DNA of 64,000 nt from positions 135,012,240 through 135,076,239 of the forward strand of contig JBAIZL010000002.1 of the NCBI GenBank assembly GCA_036971475.1, read 5' to 3'. Every line of letters starts with the position of its first letter. Position 1 is the stretch's first letter. The notes beneath the pieces were generated by a model. That model ran no database searches and was not told where the DNA came from. It was given only the letters and a program-made list of their open reading frames with translations. A program made the translations under genes and the position numbers. Origin of the DNA: Prosapia bicincta. Its lineage: Eukaryota > Arthropoda > Insecta > Hemiptera > Cercopidae. Shown here piece by piece: positions 35,340 to 45,857 of the stretch.

Positions 35340-36480
35340 AGCCACAATGGTTCTGAAATTTGTTAAAATTTTTTTTGTGGGGTAACACTTTCTAATTTTA
35401 TTTTGGCCCATAACTCTGTTATTTAGCTTTCCAACGGAGATGAGACAAAAATTGTAGCAGAGCGTGGTTTGTAAAATAGTTATCTGTATTAAATATACAA
35501 ACGGTTACTAAAAATATGTTAAATCATTCGCAAAAAGAATTGTGTAAACCACTGTTGTTTAAACATGCAATTGTGAGTTACAAAGCAATCACGTAGTAAC
35601 GAGTTTCTCTTATCTTATCGTAAGTAAACAGATTGTATGATCCAATCTTTAGTATTAGGTATCAATTCTTTAAAATTAAATTAAAATCATTTGCTTATTT
35701 GATTAAAATTAAATTAAAATCATTTGCTTATTTGATCGTCATATTTATTTCCACTCTATTAGCAATACAATATTTAGAAAGTTTTAATATTTTAATTTTT
35801 TTTTCACATATTGCATCCTTGATGCATTTATTTGGCCCTTTTCAATGTCATCATCCTTTTTTATTATATACTCGTACATATATATACTCTTAGGTATTAC
35901 AGTATCATAACAAAAGCAAGAAAAAAGCTAGATAGCTTTTAATTATGATATTATTTTTTCAAGTTCAAAAGGTACAAGGTCTCAGCTTTTAAAAACAAAT
36001 CCATTATTTTTAGTAATTTTTGTAGAGTACTGTATCACTGGTTGTCCTGGATGGTTAATAATGAGAAAATATTATTGACTACATGGGAAGGATTTAAAAT
36101 TTCATACAATAACAAAATATGTAGAAAAGTTTTATGACTTTGTTTATAAATATATATAGGAAGCCTAATTTTCAAATAAAGTTAGTTCTTTAAAGAAAAG
36201 GTTTTTTTCAAATCTGTGCAGTGTCGAATCATTCCAAGTAGGTCAGACAGGCAGTCAGAGAGGTTCCCAGCCACTATCCCATAAATCGCAGACCTAATTT
36301 TTGTGTTTAATTACCAACAAGGCGGTATAGATAGCATCATCCCCTCTGACCCTTTCTATTTTCTCTGTCATCCTCAGAAAGGAACGGTTTAAATTTGATT
36401 CTACGCCCTACTAATTTCCCAGACTTAAACAGAATGTGTACACTGGTAAGCAACATTGAATAAAATGACCATACCCATTA
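35340..36480. other. Intronic DNA with one 33-bp tandem duplication
   Basis: Mostly featureless. AAAATCATTTGCTTATTTGA with its AT-rich flank is repeated twice in tandem at about 35668-35734. Confidence 0.5.
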
Positions 36481-36504
36481 TAAACAAAACCCTTTTAGAT
36501 AAAA

Positions 36505-36740
36505 AACCTCGAGTTATTTTCTAGGTCCTTGGCTAACTCGGTCCTCGCCAGAATTAGGCCGGGACCTAAGTGGTAAAGCATCAATATAAAAAAATCCCAT
36601 GTTGAACAGTCAAAACTTCACTCCACCCCAGAGATCAATCAATATTTGTATGTAGAAATGTAGTTTAGTCCTGAACACTTGGCGGACGTGGCATTGTTCA
36701 GCAGACTAGTTCTATTAGATCCGCCTATTCTATTATTAAT
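36505..36740 (+). repeat. Dispersed repeat, copy 2
   Basis: Contains GGGACCTAAGTGGTAAAGCA, ATCCCATGTTGAACAG and CCTGAACACTTGGCGGACG. It is the diverged direct counterpart of 33990-34300, 2.4 kb away, and runs into (TA)n at 36738. Confidence 0.55.
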
Positions 36741-36753
36741 ATATATATATATA

Positions 36754-36940
36754 TTAGTACCAACATCATCAGGAATATTAAACAATTCAATTAATTGTTT
36801 ATATATGAATTGTTTAATATTCCTGATGATGTTGGTACTATTAGCCAATGAAAAGCTTTGAATTGTAAATTCAATTATAATTCTTGTATTTGTATTTTGA
36901 CTTAGTCCTTTATTAATACACAAGCATACATATTGCGATA
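36754..36940. mobile_element. Fold-back element with a hammerhead-like motif
   Basis: Inner inverted arms 36754-36789 and 36806-36842 (TAGTACCAACATCATCAGGA and complement). Only the right arm continues through the full ribozyme-like motif and the TTCTTGTATTTG tail. (TA)n lies on both sides. Same family as 9045-9519. Confidence 0.75.
36819..36863 (+). ncRNA. Hammerhead-like motif
   Basis: Stem I ATTC, box CTGATGA 36823-36829, T, stem II GTTGG with CCAAT (one G-U pair), GAA 36850-36852, palindromic AAGCTT, T, stem I' GAAT. Confidence 0.62.
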
Positions 36941-37008
36941 TATATATATATTTTTTTTTTTTTAAAACAACACAGGTTATTCAAATACAAGAATATTTAT
37001 TATTTTAT

Positions 37009-37053
37009 ATCCAAAGCTTTTCGTTGGCAAACAGTACCAACATCATCAGGAAT
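37009..37053 (-). ncRNA. Hammerhead-like motif (left arm)
   Basis: Minus-strand image of 37085-37129: ATTC, CTGATGA, T, GTTGG...CCAAC, GAA, AAGCTT, T, GGAT. Confidence 0.63.
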
Positions 37054-37084
37054 GAAAATTACAATAATGATTATTGTAATTTTC

Positions 37085-37129
37085 ATTCCTGATGATGTTG
37101 GTACTGTTTGCCAACGAAAAGCTTTGGAT
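37085..37129 (+). ncRNA. Hammerhead-like motif (right arm)
   Basis: Stem I ATTC 37085-37088, box CTGATGA 37089-37095, T, stem II GTTGG and CCAAC, GAA 37116-37118, palindromic AAGCTT 37119-37124, T 37125, stem I' GGAT (one G-U pair with ATTC). Confidence 0.65.
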
Positions 37130-37198
37130 ATAAAATAATAAATATTCTTGTATTTGAATAACCTGTGTTGTTTTAAATTATTAAACAAGAAAACGTAT

Positions 37199-37199
37199 G

Positions 37200-37268
<69 letters not shown>
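37199..37268. repeat. (TA)n microsatellite
   Basis: About 70 bp of TA dinucleotide between two fold-back units. Confidence 0.98.
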
Positions 37269-37272
<4 letters not shown>

Positions 37273-37298
37273 GGTTAGTTTTGGTTGGTAAAGATTAT

Positions 37299-37537
37299 TT
37301 AGATTTTTTGGACTAGGAGACTGACAGACTTACCTTGGTAAGAGTCCACTCTGTAGTCTTGAAATAGAAACACATAAAAGCACTTAAACAATGATATATT
37401 TCAACCACACAGTGGTCTTTGTCAATCGAAGAGAAAACACAAAAAGAAATATGAGAGAATGAAATAAAATAATTGTAATCACCTTGCACTTAGTGGTGGA
37501 TAAAAGTATTTACATTAGAATTTATCAACTTCATATA

Positions 37538-37606
<69 letters not shown>

Positions 37607-37925
37607 CCCTTATCTCTTTTCCTCTGACAGACTTATATAAACTATAATCACTCATATGCTCATGGAAACAATTTATATATATATATATATGTCTTTGATC
37701 TGTGCATCTGTGTCATCTGATTTCTACTCTACACAATCTGTGATTACAACTTATATTTATTTTATTTCATTCTCTCATATTTCTTTTTGTGTTTTCTCTT
37801 CGATTGATAAAGACCACTGTGTGGTTGAAATATATCATTGTTTAAGTGCTTTTATGTGTTTCTATTTCAAGACTACAGTGTGGACTCTTACCAAGGTAAG
37901 TCTGTCAGTCTCTTAGTCCAAAAAA

Positions 37926-37930
<5 letters not shown>
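37299..37930. mobile_element. Inverted-repeat element with arms of ~175 bp
   Basis: The left arm 37299-37471 and right arm 37752-37930 are inverted copies (AGATTTTTTGGACTA...CATTCTCTCATATTTC). Each arm contains ACCACTGTGTGGTTGAAATA, a hammerhead-like variant. The centre holds (TA)n, a run of about 53 T (37554-37606) and another short TA tract. (TA)n continues to the right to 37985. A single-arm copy lies at 24045-24270. Confidence 0.8.
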
Positions 37931-37987
<57 letters not shown>

Positions 37988-38587
37988 TTAATTTTTTAAA
38001 TACTTATTTGGAGTTTATTATTGCTCTTTTGGTTACATTTTCAAGTTTTATTTTTCATCTTTGGTTCCAAATGGTTTAAGAGGAATCTCCTATTTCTTCC
38101 CATGTAGTCATTTATTAGATAATAGTTGTACTTTTTTACTTAATACTTATTAAATGTAAATGATTTCAAACTGATAAGTTTTGCTCCTACTATTATAAAA
38201 AAATACTTAATCCTATCTCCCACACTTCTATATCAAGAGTCAATTAATTTGTACTGAACCCCCATCCCCCCAAATGGACGTTCCTGCCTAGGTGCCTGGT
38301 GTTATTGTATGAGGAATAATTTGTTAATGATATTATCTTGGTTAGGTTTATGATTTTGTTGGTGTGTGTTTGTTAAATGTTATTATGATCATTTTATGGA
38401 GGACGTTGTAAGCAGCAAGAAGCAAATGCAGAGTTTTAAGGGGCTTTTATTTATTCATTTAAATGTAGGCTACTTTTTTTATTATAATATATTTGTTGAA
38501 TTTTAAGTGGTTGTGAACTTTTTTATAAACAGTTGGTTGCAAAAATCTATATAGAGCATAGTAGAGTAGTTATAATTAATAATGATT

Positions 38588-38775
38588 TAATAACCCTAGC
38601 TACAAATATTTAAATAGCCTAGATGTACATTTTGCTAACACAGTTAGCACCATCAGAAGGTTACAAACATACTCCTTTGTACAAACAGTATGTTAATAAC
38701 CTTCTGATAATGATAATTGTGTTATCAAAATGTACATCAAGGTTGTTTGTAGCTAGGGTTATTGTTGTTTATTAA
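38588..38775. mobile_element. Fold-back element with hammerhead-like variants
   Basis: Left arm from about 38588 to 38671 and right arm from about 38688 to 38772, with TAACCCTAGCTACAAA, GATGTACATTTTG and CCATCAGAAGGTTA appearing inverted on the right. Each arm can form the hammerhead-like fold but with base changes in the core. Confidence 0.7.
38698..38744 (+). ncRNA. Hammerhead-like variant with altered core
   Basis: Stem I AACCTT 38698-38703 pairs perfectly with AAGGTT 38739-38744. Box CTGATAA (G8 position changed to A), one T, stem II GATAAT with GTTATC around loop TGT, AAA instead of GAA, palindromic ATGTACAT 38730-38737, C 38738. The fold is kept while two catalytic positions are changed, so it is likely inactive. 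Confidence 0.5.
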
Positions 38776-38932
38776 ATAGAGTTGACTGTTGTTTGTAGCT
38801 AGGGTTATTGTTGTTTATTAAATAGAGTTGACTGTTGTTTGTAGCTAGGGTTATTGTTGTTTATTAAATAGAGTTGACTGTTGTTTGTAGCTAGGGTTAT
38901 TGTTGTTTACTAAATAGAGTTGGCTGTTGTAA
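38741..38932. repeat. 47-bp tandem repeat, four copies
   Basis: GTTGACTGTTGTTTGTAGCT and the following AGGGTTATTGTTGTTTATTA form a 47-bp unit repeated four times. The unit starts inside the right arm of the fold-back at 38588-38775, so the array grew from that arm. Confidence 0.92.
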
Positions 38933-39618
38933 TGTAGTAAGAGCTTTATTACTATATTATTAAATCTAGTTGTTTTTTTATCTAGTAATTTAGGTAGAAG
39001 GTGAGATGTGAAAATGTAATGTTTAAAAGACAGGGATTGTGATATCCGTTGTATGGAGTTTATTAGTTTAGCTGTATGTCGGACCAATAGGCCAACGGCC
39101 CTTAGCCTGAGCAGAAAACTGTCGTACTGCTATCCCTGACATTGTTGTCTAATAACGTTTTATGTTTATAAGTACTGTTAAACTGGTGTTGCTATTTTTA
39201 GAAAAAAAATGCACAGTATTAAACAACAAGCTTCACACTACTTACAGAACTATTAATGATGGTTTTTGTTTGATAGAAAAATACTATTGGAATTATGAAC
39301 ATGGTGTTATTCTTGTAGCTGGTTGTCAGGAGTTACAGCTTGACACATTTATTTGTTAACAGCTTTAGTGAAGTTGAGTTGATTATTCCAACAAGAAAAA
39401 CTGATTCATTGAAAAAAGTTTATCTGTATTTACAAAGTCGAGATAAAACAAACAAGTGTAATTATCTTTATATATTTTAATAATATAATAAATAATTTAT
39501 TATGACATATTATATTCATTTTTGCTATTGTTTTCAAAATTTAAAAAATAAGTCAGAAATATTGACTATATATTGAATCTAGTTGTAAAATAATTCTTAG
39601 AAATGGACTTGGTTGAAG
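38933..39618. other. Intronic DNA, no gene recognised
   Basis: A minus-strand frame at 38851-39087 is AT-rich and starts inside the tandem array. No domain is recognised in it. Confidence 0.5.
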
Positions 39619-40647
39619 TTAACCCTTAACACTCGACTGTCGGGGGAGCCCCGCCAAGCGTATATTGCAGTTTACTCGTATGTCGGGGGTCACCCGACAC
39701 AATTATCAAATGCCTATAACTCGTCTGCAGCGAAGCTCACGACATTCAATCTTTTACCGTTTGGTGCTACACTCTATTGAAAATAATGTGAACTAAGTTG
39801 AAAATGCCTAGGAATATGTGAGTCATCACAAAATCTAGTTTGCCGCTACGTTGTAAGCTGCAAGTAGGTTACAGTTTTGCCGGTTATTTGTTTACTCGTA
39901 GTTTGCCGTGGCTTCACGTGCAATTAGTGATTATGAAATTCCAGATCTTTTACTTGATCCTGATTTATTAGAATGTAGTTCAGTTTCATAAACAAAATAA
40001 CTAAACCAACAGGTATTTGCAAATATAACCAGTTAATGGGTGGTATAGATTAGCTGTTCAATATAACGTTTTATAAAACGAACAAATAAATGCTGGAGGA
40101 CAATGTTTTTCTGGCTATTAGATGTAGCTGTAGTAAATAGTTTTACTATCTATAATAACAAAGAAAAGGAAATGAAAGAAAATTCTGTTAAAAAAATAGT
40201 TTCGCCAATACTTGGTGATATCAGGAATAACCCGTATAGTTAGAGGCCGTCAACTACTGACAAAGAAGAAAGACTAAATTGGAAATTACATTTAATCTTT
40301 TCCAATGATAAAAATACTTCTAAGGATTATGTAGTTTGCAGTAACAAGAAGATAAAAGGAGGTAGAAGGGAAACAGTTTTTCACTATAAAATATGCGGCA
40401 GAAAACCAGGACTTCATCCGGAAGACTGTTTTCAAAGATATCATACTCTGCAAAATTACAAATAAGATAATAAAATCATGTACATGTAGTATTAGCGAAT
40501 AAAAATAGCTTAGTTTACTAAAATCATGTAAGAGAAAACAAAGTTTTCCATAAACAATAATGCAACCTGCAGGTGAGGAATTTGTCACAATTTAATTACA
40601 AGTGGGGAAGCAAAGCATGTTACAAAAATCCGAGCGCTAAGGGTTAA
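39619..40647 (+). mobile_element. piggyBac-like element, family 2, copy A
   Basis: TTAA at both ends (39619-39622, 40644-40647). Ends CCCTTAACACTCG and the complement of CGAGCGCTAAGGG. The left subterminal region holds a palindromic motif, GTCGGGGGTCACCCGAC near 39682, and the related TGTCGGGGGAGCCCCGCC near 39638. It has lost most of the transposase and keeps only the C-terminus. An inverted copy lies at 45858-46918. Confidence 0.92.
40172..40465 (+). pseudogene. piggyBac transposase C-terminus, one stop
   Basis: Reads KENSVKKIVSPILGDIRNN, an in-frame TAG after PYS, then RLNWKLHLIFSND, VVCSNKKIKGGRRE, FHYKICGRKPGLHPEDC and FQRYHTLQNYK with a normal stop. This is the Cys-rich C-terminal domain (C-x2-C...C-x2-C type) of piggyBac transposases. 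The first Cys of the first pair is changed to Tyr/Asp context (DYVVC) compared with GCVVC in the copy at 46040-46315. Confidence 0.87.
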
Positions 40648-41406
40648 GTAAAAACAGTCATGGAAACATGACTTTGTGATAAGCGCCAAAACACTTTTCT
40701 CGCCAGACAGCTAATTATGTGGGCAACCAGAACATGGTATTGTGATTTTGTTGTGTATTGTTTATACACAGAACACAAAAAATATTAAGATAGTGTTGCA
40801 TATATGAGAAAACCTAATTACCTCAAAAAAAATGTTGGGCCTTTTGGCCATTTTTTACGTATCACTCTTTAGCTAAAAACTATGTCTGGCCAATAGACCC
40901 GACATGTGTTTATATATGTTATGATAATAAACATGTTTTCTTACTCAAGTGTGATAGGAGAACAATAAATAAGTACACATTATTTAAAAATAAGCTAAAA
41001 TATTTTAGCAATTCTCTGGAAAAACGCCGATATTGTGGCCACCAGCTAATGCTTAGTACGGTATTTGGTTTGACGGTATGGGTGTGTAGGTACATTAATA
41101 TATGTTGTTTTTTTTATAGCTTATTTCTGCAATGTAAGTAATTATATACCATCAACTTACTATTCTGATGTGCAATATATTTAGTAGTTCCATCTACATC
41201 TTTTATAACTGTCAAAGTGTGTAAGTATATATTAATAGACCAAGTAAAATATGAAAAAAGAAAAACAATTCTTATCAACAACTCAATTCATTTTACCAAT
41301 ACTTAATCCAGATTTTGTTTGTAAATGAATTCTCATGTGAATGATATTTCACATTAATTGTACATACATCCAATACTCTATTATACTACCTTAAAAATAT
41401 CATAAC

Positions 41407-41545
41407 AGGTATAAATATTTTATAGCATACTCAAAAACAACAATTTTCCCTTTAGGTGCATTTATAAACCATGAGCAGTCAAAATATTGTCTAAGGTTAA
41501 GCATTCTTATGACTCCAGGCCTTGTCATATTGTCATTCCCACAGT
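41407..41545 (-). CDS. CUB exon 6: first half of CUB-d
   Basis: Acceptor TTGTTTCAG; two entering bases complete an Asn (NCGNDN). It encodes the first Cys, NLRQYFDCSWFINAPKGK with the second Cys and Trp, and IVVFEYAIKYLYL. Two donors keep frame with exon 7, both phase 2: GTATGC (exon end 41431) and the weaker GTTATG (exon end 41407). The longer form is listed because it gives 24 residues between the second and third Cys, close to the usual CUB spacing. The shorter one gives only 16. NMT is a sequon. Confidence 0.8.
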
Positions 41546-41624
41546 CTGAAACAATGAAAACAGTGATAAGTAGATGCAACAATCAAAAGGTTTTTTAACA
41601 ATACTGCTACACTTCCCCCAATCT

Positions 41625-42684
41625 TTAACCCTTTGGACGCCAGCCGCTCGGACCACAGCGCAACTCCTGACCGCCAGCCGCTCTGTCAGCGGTACTAGCG
41701 AGAACCGCCAAGGCCTGTTTGAACGTTTTTGCACCGTTTTACATTTCGCTGTGTGCTTTCGTCAGTTTTTGTGCAAATGTAATGATTTTGTTTTGTTTTA
41801 TAGATAATTACATGGGCTATCAACATTTAGTAATTAAAAAAGTGTTACTTGTACAACAACATTATTGATAAAGCAATAATGCCTAACAGAAAAAAAAAAT
41901 TTATACAAAAAATCTACTTTAGATAAAAAATTAGGTAGTAAAAAAAATATTTTTATACATCGCATAAGTTTTTATTCAATTTAGTAACTAAATATCATAC
42001 TGTGTGCAAATTTTCACAACTCTACTACAAAAAATAGTTTGTCAAAAACGCATTTGTTGACAAGAGAAGTACTTGATTTTTTGGGGATTTTTTCGTTCGG
42101 CTGGCAACCAAAAGCAAATATGTTTTGCGACAATATTTTGTTTGTCCAACAGGCATTTTTTGCTACAGGATAGGAGGTATTCCTTTTCTGTTTATTCGTA
42201 ACGTGCCTGTCAAATGAGTCATCTCCGAATACAAATCCTTGGCCAGTGGAAATGAGGTAAAAAAATTACCTACGAACACATGAAATCCTTTATTCAAGTA
42301 GTTTCCCATCTCTAATAATTTCATAACGACAGTATACCCAAGTCCCTTGTTGGCACTTCCATTATTTTTATCTGTATCTCTTTTGCCTTTGTAACAAAAA
42401 AAGGACGAACAGTAATGAGAAAACACTCATGAGTAACGACATCGCGCTATATGAGAGCATGTGACTTATCAGATCTGCCCCCGATGACGACAAAAACAAA
42501 TAGCTGAGCCAAGGTCACTGGTACTACCATTGTGAAAATTATTTTCCTGTAGCGTTAGTGACTTCAACGAAAGTCCAAAACAATAGAAACAAACTTTAAA
42601 AGTGTCTAAATACATCTAAAAAATAATGTTTTCGCCTACACATCGTTGGTCCAATAGATCGGACCGTGGTGTCCAAAGGGTTAA
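41625..42684. mobile_element. piggyBac-like element, family 1, copy B
   Basis: TTAA at 41625-41628 and 42681-42684; inverted ends CCCTTTGGACGCC and the complement of GGTGTCCAAAGGG. Sequence follows copy A (10145-11233) almost base for base, minus a stretch near the right end where one of the nested GGTCCGAT palindromes is lost. Starts only 80 bp from exon 6, in the intron. Confidence 0.92.
42163..42426 (-). pseudogene. piggyBac transposase fragment, copy B
   Basis: Reads GKRDTDKNNGSANKGLGYTV, then FHVFVGNFFTSFPLAKDLYS and LTGTLRINRKGIPPIL. The second catalytic Asp (VDN in copy A) is Gly here (VGN), and the frame breaks after PPIL where copy A continues. Inactive. Confidence 0.88.
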
Positions 42685-43246
42685 ACAGCCCATTTACAAT
42701 TAGTTAAAGAGTAAACTTTATGCCTCTTGGAAAATTTGAATATTTTGTGTGTCAATTGTGTGCAGTTACTATGAAATTATTTTTTTACATAACTATATTG
42801 CACTAAAACTATGTTGCATGAACGGTGAAAAACTATGTGGTTAGTATAGATTTGGTTATAGAAAAGAGAACAATATAATTGTAATATAAGTTAACCCATT
42901 TCCCCCTTTGACCAATTGGTAAACAAAGTTTTTTTTTCAACCCAATCTATTCTAACTGGATAGTTTGTTGCTAGATTGTAAAATAGATATACTATAATTA
43001 TGTATAATAAAAAATAGTCCTCTGTTTTATAAAAATATATAATTTGTATTGAACTAATGAGCAATTTGGCCAACATATAAATAAACACTTTTATTAAAGT
43101 ATTTATTGACTTGGTAAACTTAGATAATTCAAGTACCTTACTAACATAAAATATTTTTTATTGCACTAGGTAATCTTCGTCAGTGTCACTGAAAAACATA
43201 AGTGCAAACATTAATGTTTTTCTGAGTATGCTTTCCTAAATTTATT
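42685..43246. other. Intron 5 segment, nothing recognised
   Basis: AT-rich; the short frame at 42891-43088 (-) has no family features. Confidence 0.5.
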
Positions 43247-43838
43247 TTAATTTTACGTTCAGCAAGACATTAATTTGTTTAATAAAAAAAGTTAGTGTTT
43301 TGCCGATCATCGTTTTACAGCCTGAAGTGTGTTCGTACATTAAGCTTATGATTGATTTTGCCAAATTTAAACCACTATTTTAACGTTTGCGACATTTTAC
43401 ACCACTTTATTATGTTATAAAATTTATTTTCGAACAGCAAACAAAAAAAATAAAAAGAATTGGAGATGGAGTATTGCCAAAAAAATAGTATTTCTACATT
43501 TCTGCTTTTCAAATTATGTAGAATTAAGTAATTCTACATTACGTAATTTTACGTTCAGCAAGACATTAATTTCTTTAATAAAAAAAGTTAGTGTTTTGCC
43601 GATCATCGTGTTACAGCCTGAAGTGTGTTCGTACATTAAGCTTATGATTGATTTTGCCAAATTTATACCACTATTTTAACGTTTGCAACATTTTACACCA
43701 CTTTATTACGTTATAAAATTTATTTTCGAACAGCAAACAAAAAAATAAAAAGAATTGGAGATGGAGTATTGCAAAAAAAATAGTATTTCTGCATTTCTGC
43801 TTTTCAAATTATGTAGAATTAAGTAATAAATCAATGCC
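43247..43838. repeat. 296-bp tandem duplication
   Basis: Two copies (43247-43542, 43543-43838) start at ATTTTACGTTCAGCAAGACA and end near GTAGAATTAAGTAA. They differ at only a few positions, so the duplication is recent. No coding content. Confidence 0.92.
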
Positions 43839-44117
43839 TTTTTACAGGACCACATTTCAACATATTTTTATAGAAAAGACAATCCAACTAACACATAATT
43901 TGAACTGAATTCAGGCACTAAATTAAGTGTTATTAATTGAGGCATAATCCAATGTCGTATGATAATATTAAAAGATATTAAATAATAATAATCCAAGTGA
44001 AACAATAAATCCAAGTGATTAATTCAAACATTTGCATAAATATATATAATACAAAACTGGAAATAAAAATACTAAGCAAAGTATCTATAAACATTAAACT
44101 AGTATTAAAGAACTTAC

Positions 44118-44309
44118 TGTTCAATGTATAGTTGAAGAAAAATCCTAGATTACTTATAAAGGGGTCGCTTATAAAAGATAAAATAATTTTGTGTTTCTTC
44201 ACTATTGGTGGAGGAAGATGGTCACCACAATAAGGCCCCATTCTTTGTCCATAATTTCCCATCCCTTTGTAAGTGGTTATAGTCAAATTGTCGTACTTAC
44301 AGCCTGGCG
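44118..44309 (-). CDS. CUB exon 5: second half of CUB-c
   Basis: Acceptor ATTTTAG, donor GTAAGT at 44112-44117. Two entering bases complete a Ser, giving SPGCKYDNLTI with the third CUB Cys. Then GPYCGDHLPPPI carries the fourth Cys in the classic F/Y-C-G context, followed by KIILSFISDPF and LGFFFNYTLN. The Asp in the ISD turn sits where CUB domains often bind calcium. Sequons NLT and NYT. Leaves one A for exon 6. Confidence 0.94.
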
Positions 44310-44779
44310 CTAAAATAACACAGAAAACCAACATTTTAACAATTGTCCTTAATTTTTAAAATAAAGTGTACAGAGGAATCACTGAATTTATATAAAATTA
44401 GATACAATTGTAATTTTAGCCACTGGATGCAATAAGTAGTAATATGTCTTCTCTTGGTGTCATTCTGAAATGACTGTAATGGTTTTATCTGTATGCTTGC
44501 AAACATGTTTTGTATTTCTGCTATTGTTAATTACAAAGAAGAGAAGCTTTGTTTGAATTTTTTTTAACTCTTAGAGAAAATGTAAACAAAGACTTAAAAA
44601 CAGATTAAAAGGAGATATTAAAAAAGTGATATAAGCGTTTTAACACTTCAAAATAAAGGGAAGATCCCTTGAAGATCATTATAGATCACATTTTGATGCA
44701 AGTTAAATGTTTTCACTCAGTTACTCAATAATTAGTTATGATTCAATATATTTACTTTTTCTGAGGATACCAGTATGGC

Positions 44780-45720
44780 ACATAACAAACAGCTTCTGAG
44801 AGTGGCGTCTGTAGCCATTTGTCATGTGTCATACTTACACTGTTCCAGTGTAAAAATAGGAACAGTGAACGGCAATAGTTTCTATTCACTTTTAAGGAAA
44901 GGAAAATGAGGCTGCAATAGATAATCTATTGCAACATAGGATCAGTTTTATCAGTGATAAATAGTAAAGTCAATGCAAAGCTAACTGCTGTAGACTTTAA
45001 GAGAGTTAGGTGCCAGTGGAAAAAATATGTATGTGATAGCTGAGTTGACAAATTCTTGATACTGTAATAAAACTCATTGAATAGCTAAAAACAAACTTTT
45101 GACATCAAATTTGTGCAAAAACAATTCTTGTTAGCCAAAGCACATGCTAAATGGATTGTTGAAGATTGAGAAAATTTTATGTTTACTGATAAATCAAATT
45201 TTTATAATCAGGAGCAAAAAATTTCAAACATTCAAAAAACTGGATAGATAGTAATGATACTCATCAACAATTCACCATAAATCAGTTAAATATCCATAGG
45301 ATAAATATTTTGGTTTTTTACATTTTAAGGTTTTGGCTCATTAGTTTCAGTAGATGGTGTTTTAAAAACAGATGGATGTATCTACATTTTCAAGTCAAAG
45401 GTTGAGGCACAACTTCAAAAGAAATTCTCGCATGACAATGAAGTGTTCCAAGATGTAGTTTCATGTCATACTTCCACGAAAGTGACCCTTTTTTTAGCAA
45501 GAAAACGTTAAAATGCTGTAATGCCCCAGACCCAAGTCCAATTAATTGAATCTGTATGGGCAATAGTGAAAATTTCAGAAATGGATTCTACTGCAAAACA
45601 TAACCTCACTGTCAAGAGTAAAAATAAATTCCCTGTAGAATCAAATAGCTCTGGACAAGAAAATACTCCTGCCTTATCAATGCAAAAACGACCTAGAAAT
45701 AATGTGTAGATCCTGTATGT
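44780..45720 (+). pseudogene. Decayed Tc1 transposase
   Basis: Plus-strand pieces in order: LLTKTH-like and KWIVEDXENFMFTDKSNFYN (from the W..V.FTDES.F motif with the first Asp), GSLVSVDGVLKTDGCIYIF, KVEAQLQKKF with FQDVVSCHTSTKV (from FQQD.APCHTSKKV; second Asp retained but context eroded), and DPSPINXIESVWAIVK (from SPDLNPIENLWAIVK). Stops and shifts between the blocks. Terminal inverted repeats were not found. Confidence 0.75.
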
Positions 45721-45857
45721 AATCTGCCCACTCAAGTATTTTGTTATCCATTGGTAACACATTTTATCAAAGGAAATCACACCCTCTGTCGCAACTGTGT
45801 TTGCTGTTATATTTTGTACTCAATGTTGTATCACCTCAGTGTAAAAATTTTGTCCAT

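Larger units (their letters stand above)
36962..37177. mobile_element. Near-perfect palindrome with a hammerhead-like motif in each arm
   Basis: Arms of about 105 bp meet at ATTACAATAATGATTATTGT with almost no spacer. The outer ends are TAAAACAACACAGGTTATTC and complement. The unit lies beside (TA)n tracts on both sides (36939-36952 and 37199-37268). No coding sequence. Confidence 0.85.

Noticed and set aside
41407..41545. An extra micro-exon between exons 6 and 7 to fill the short loop
   Set aside because: Several acceptor-donor pairs in 33112-41400 were tried by eye; those examined gave stops or wrong phase. The longer donor of exon 6 is a simpler explanation.
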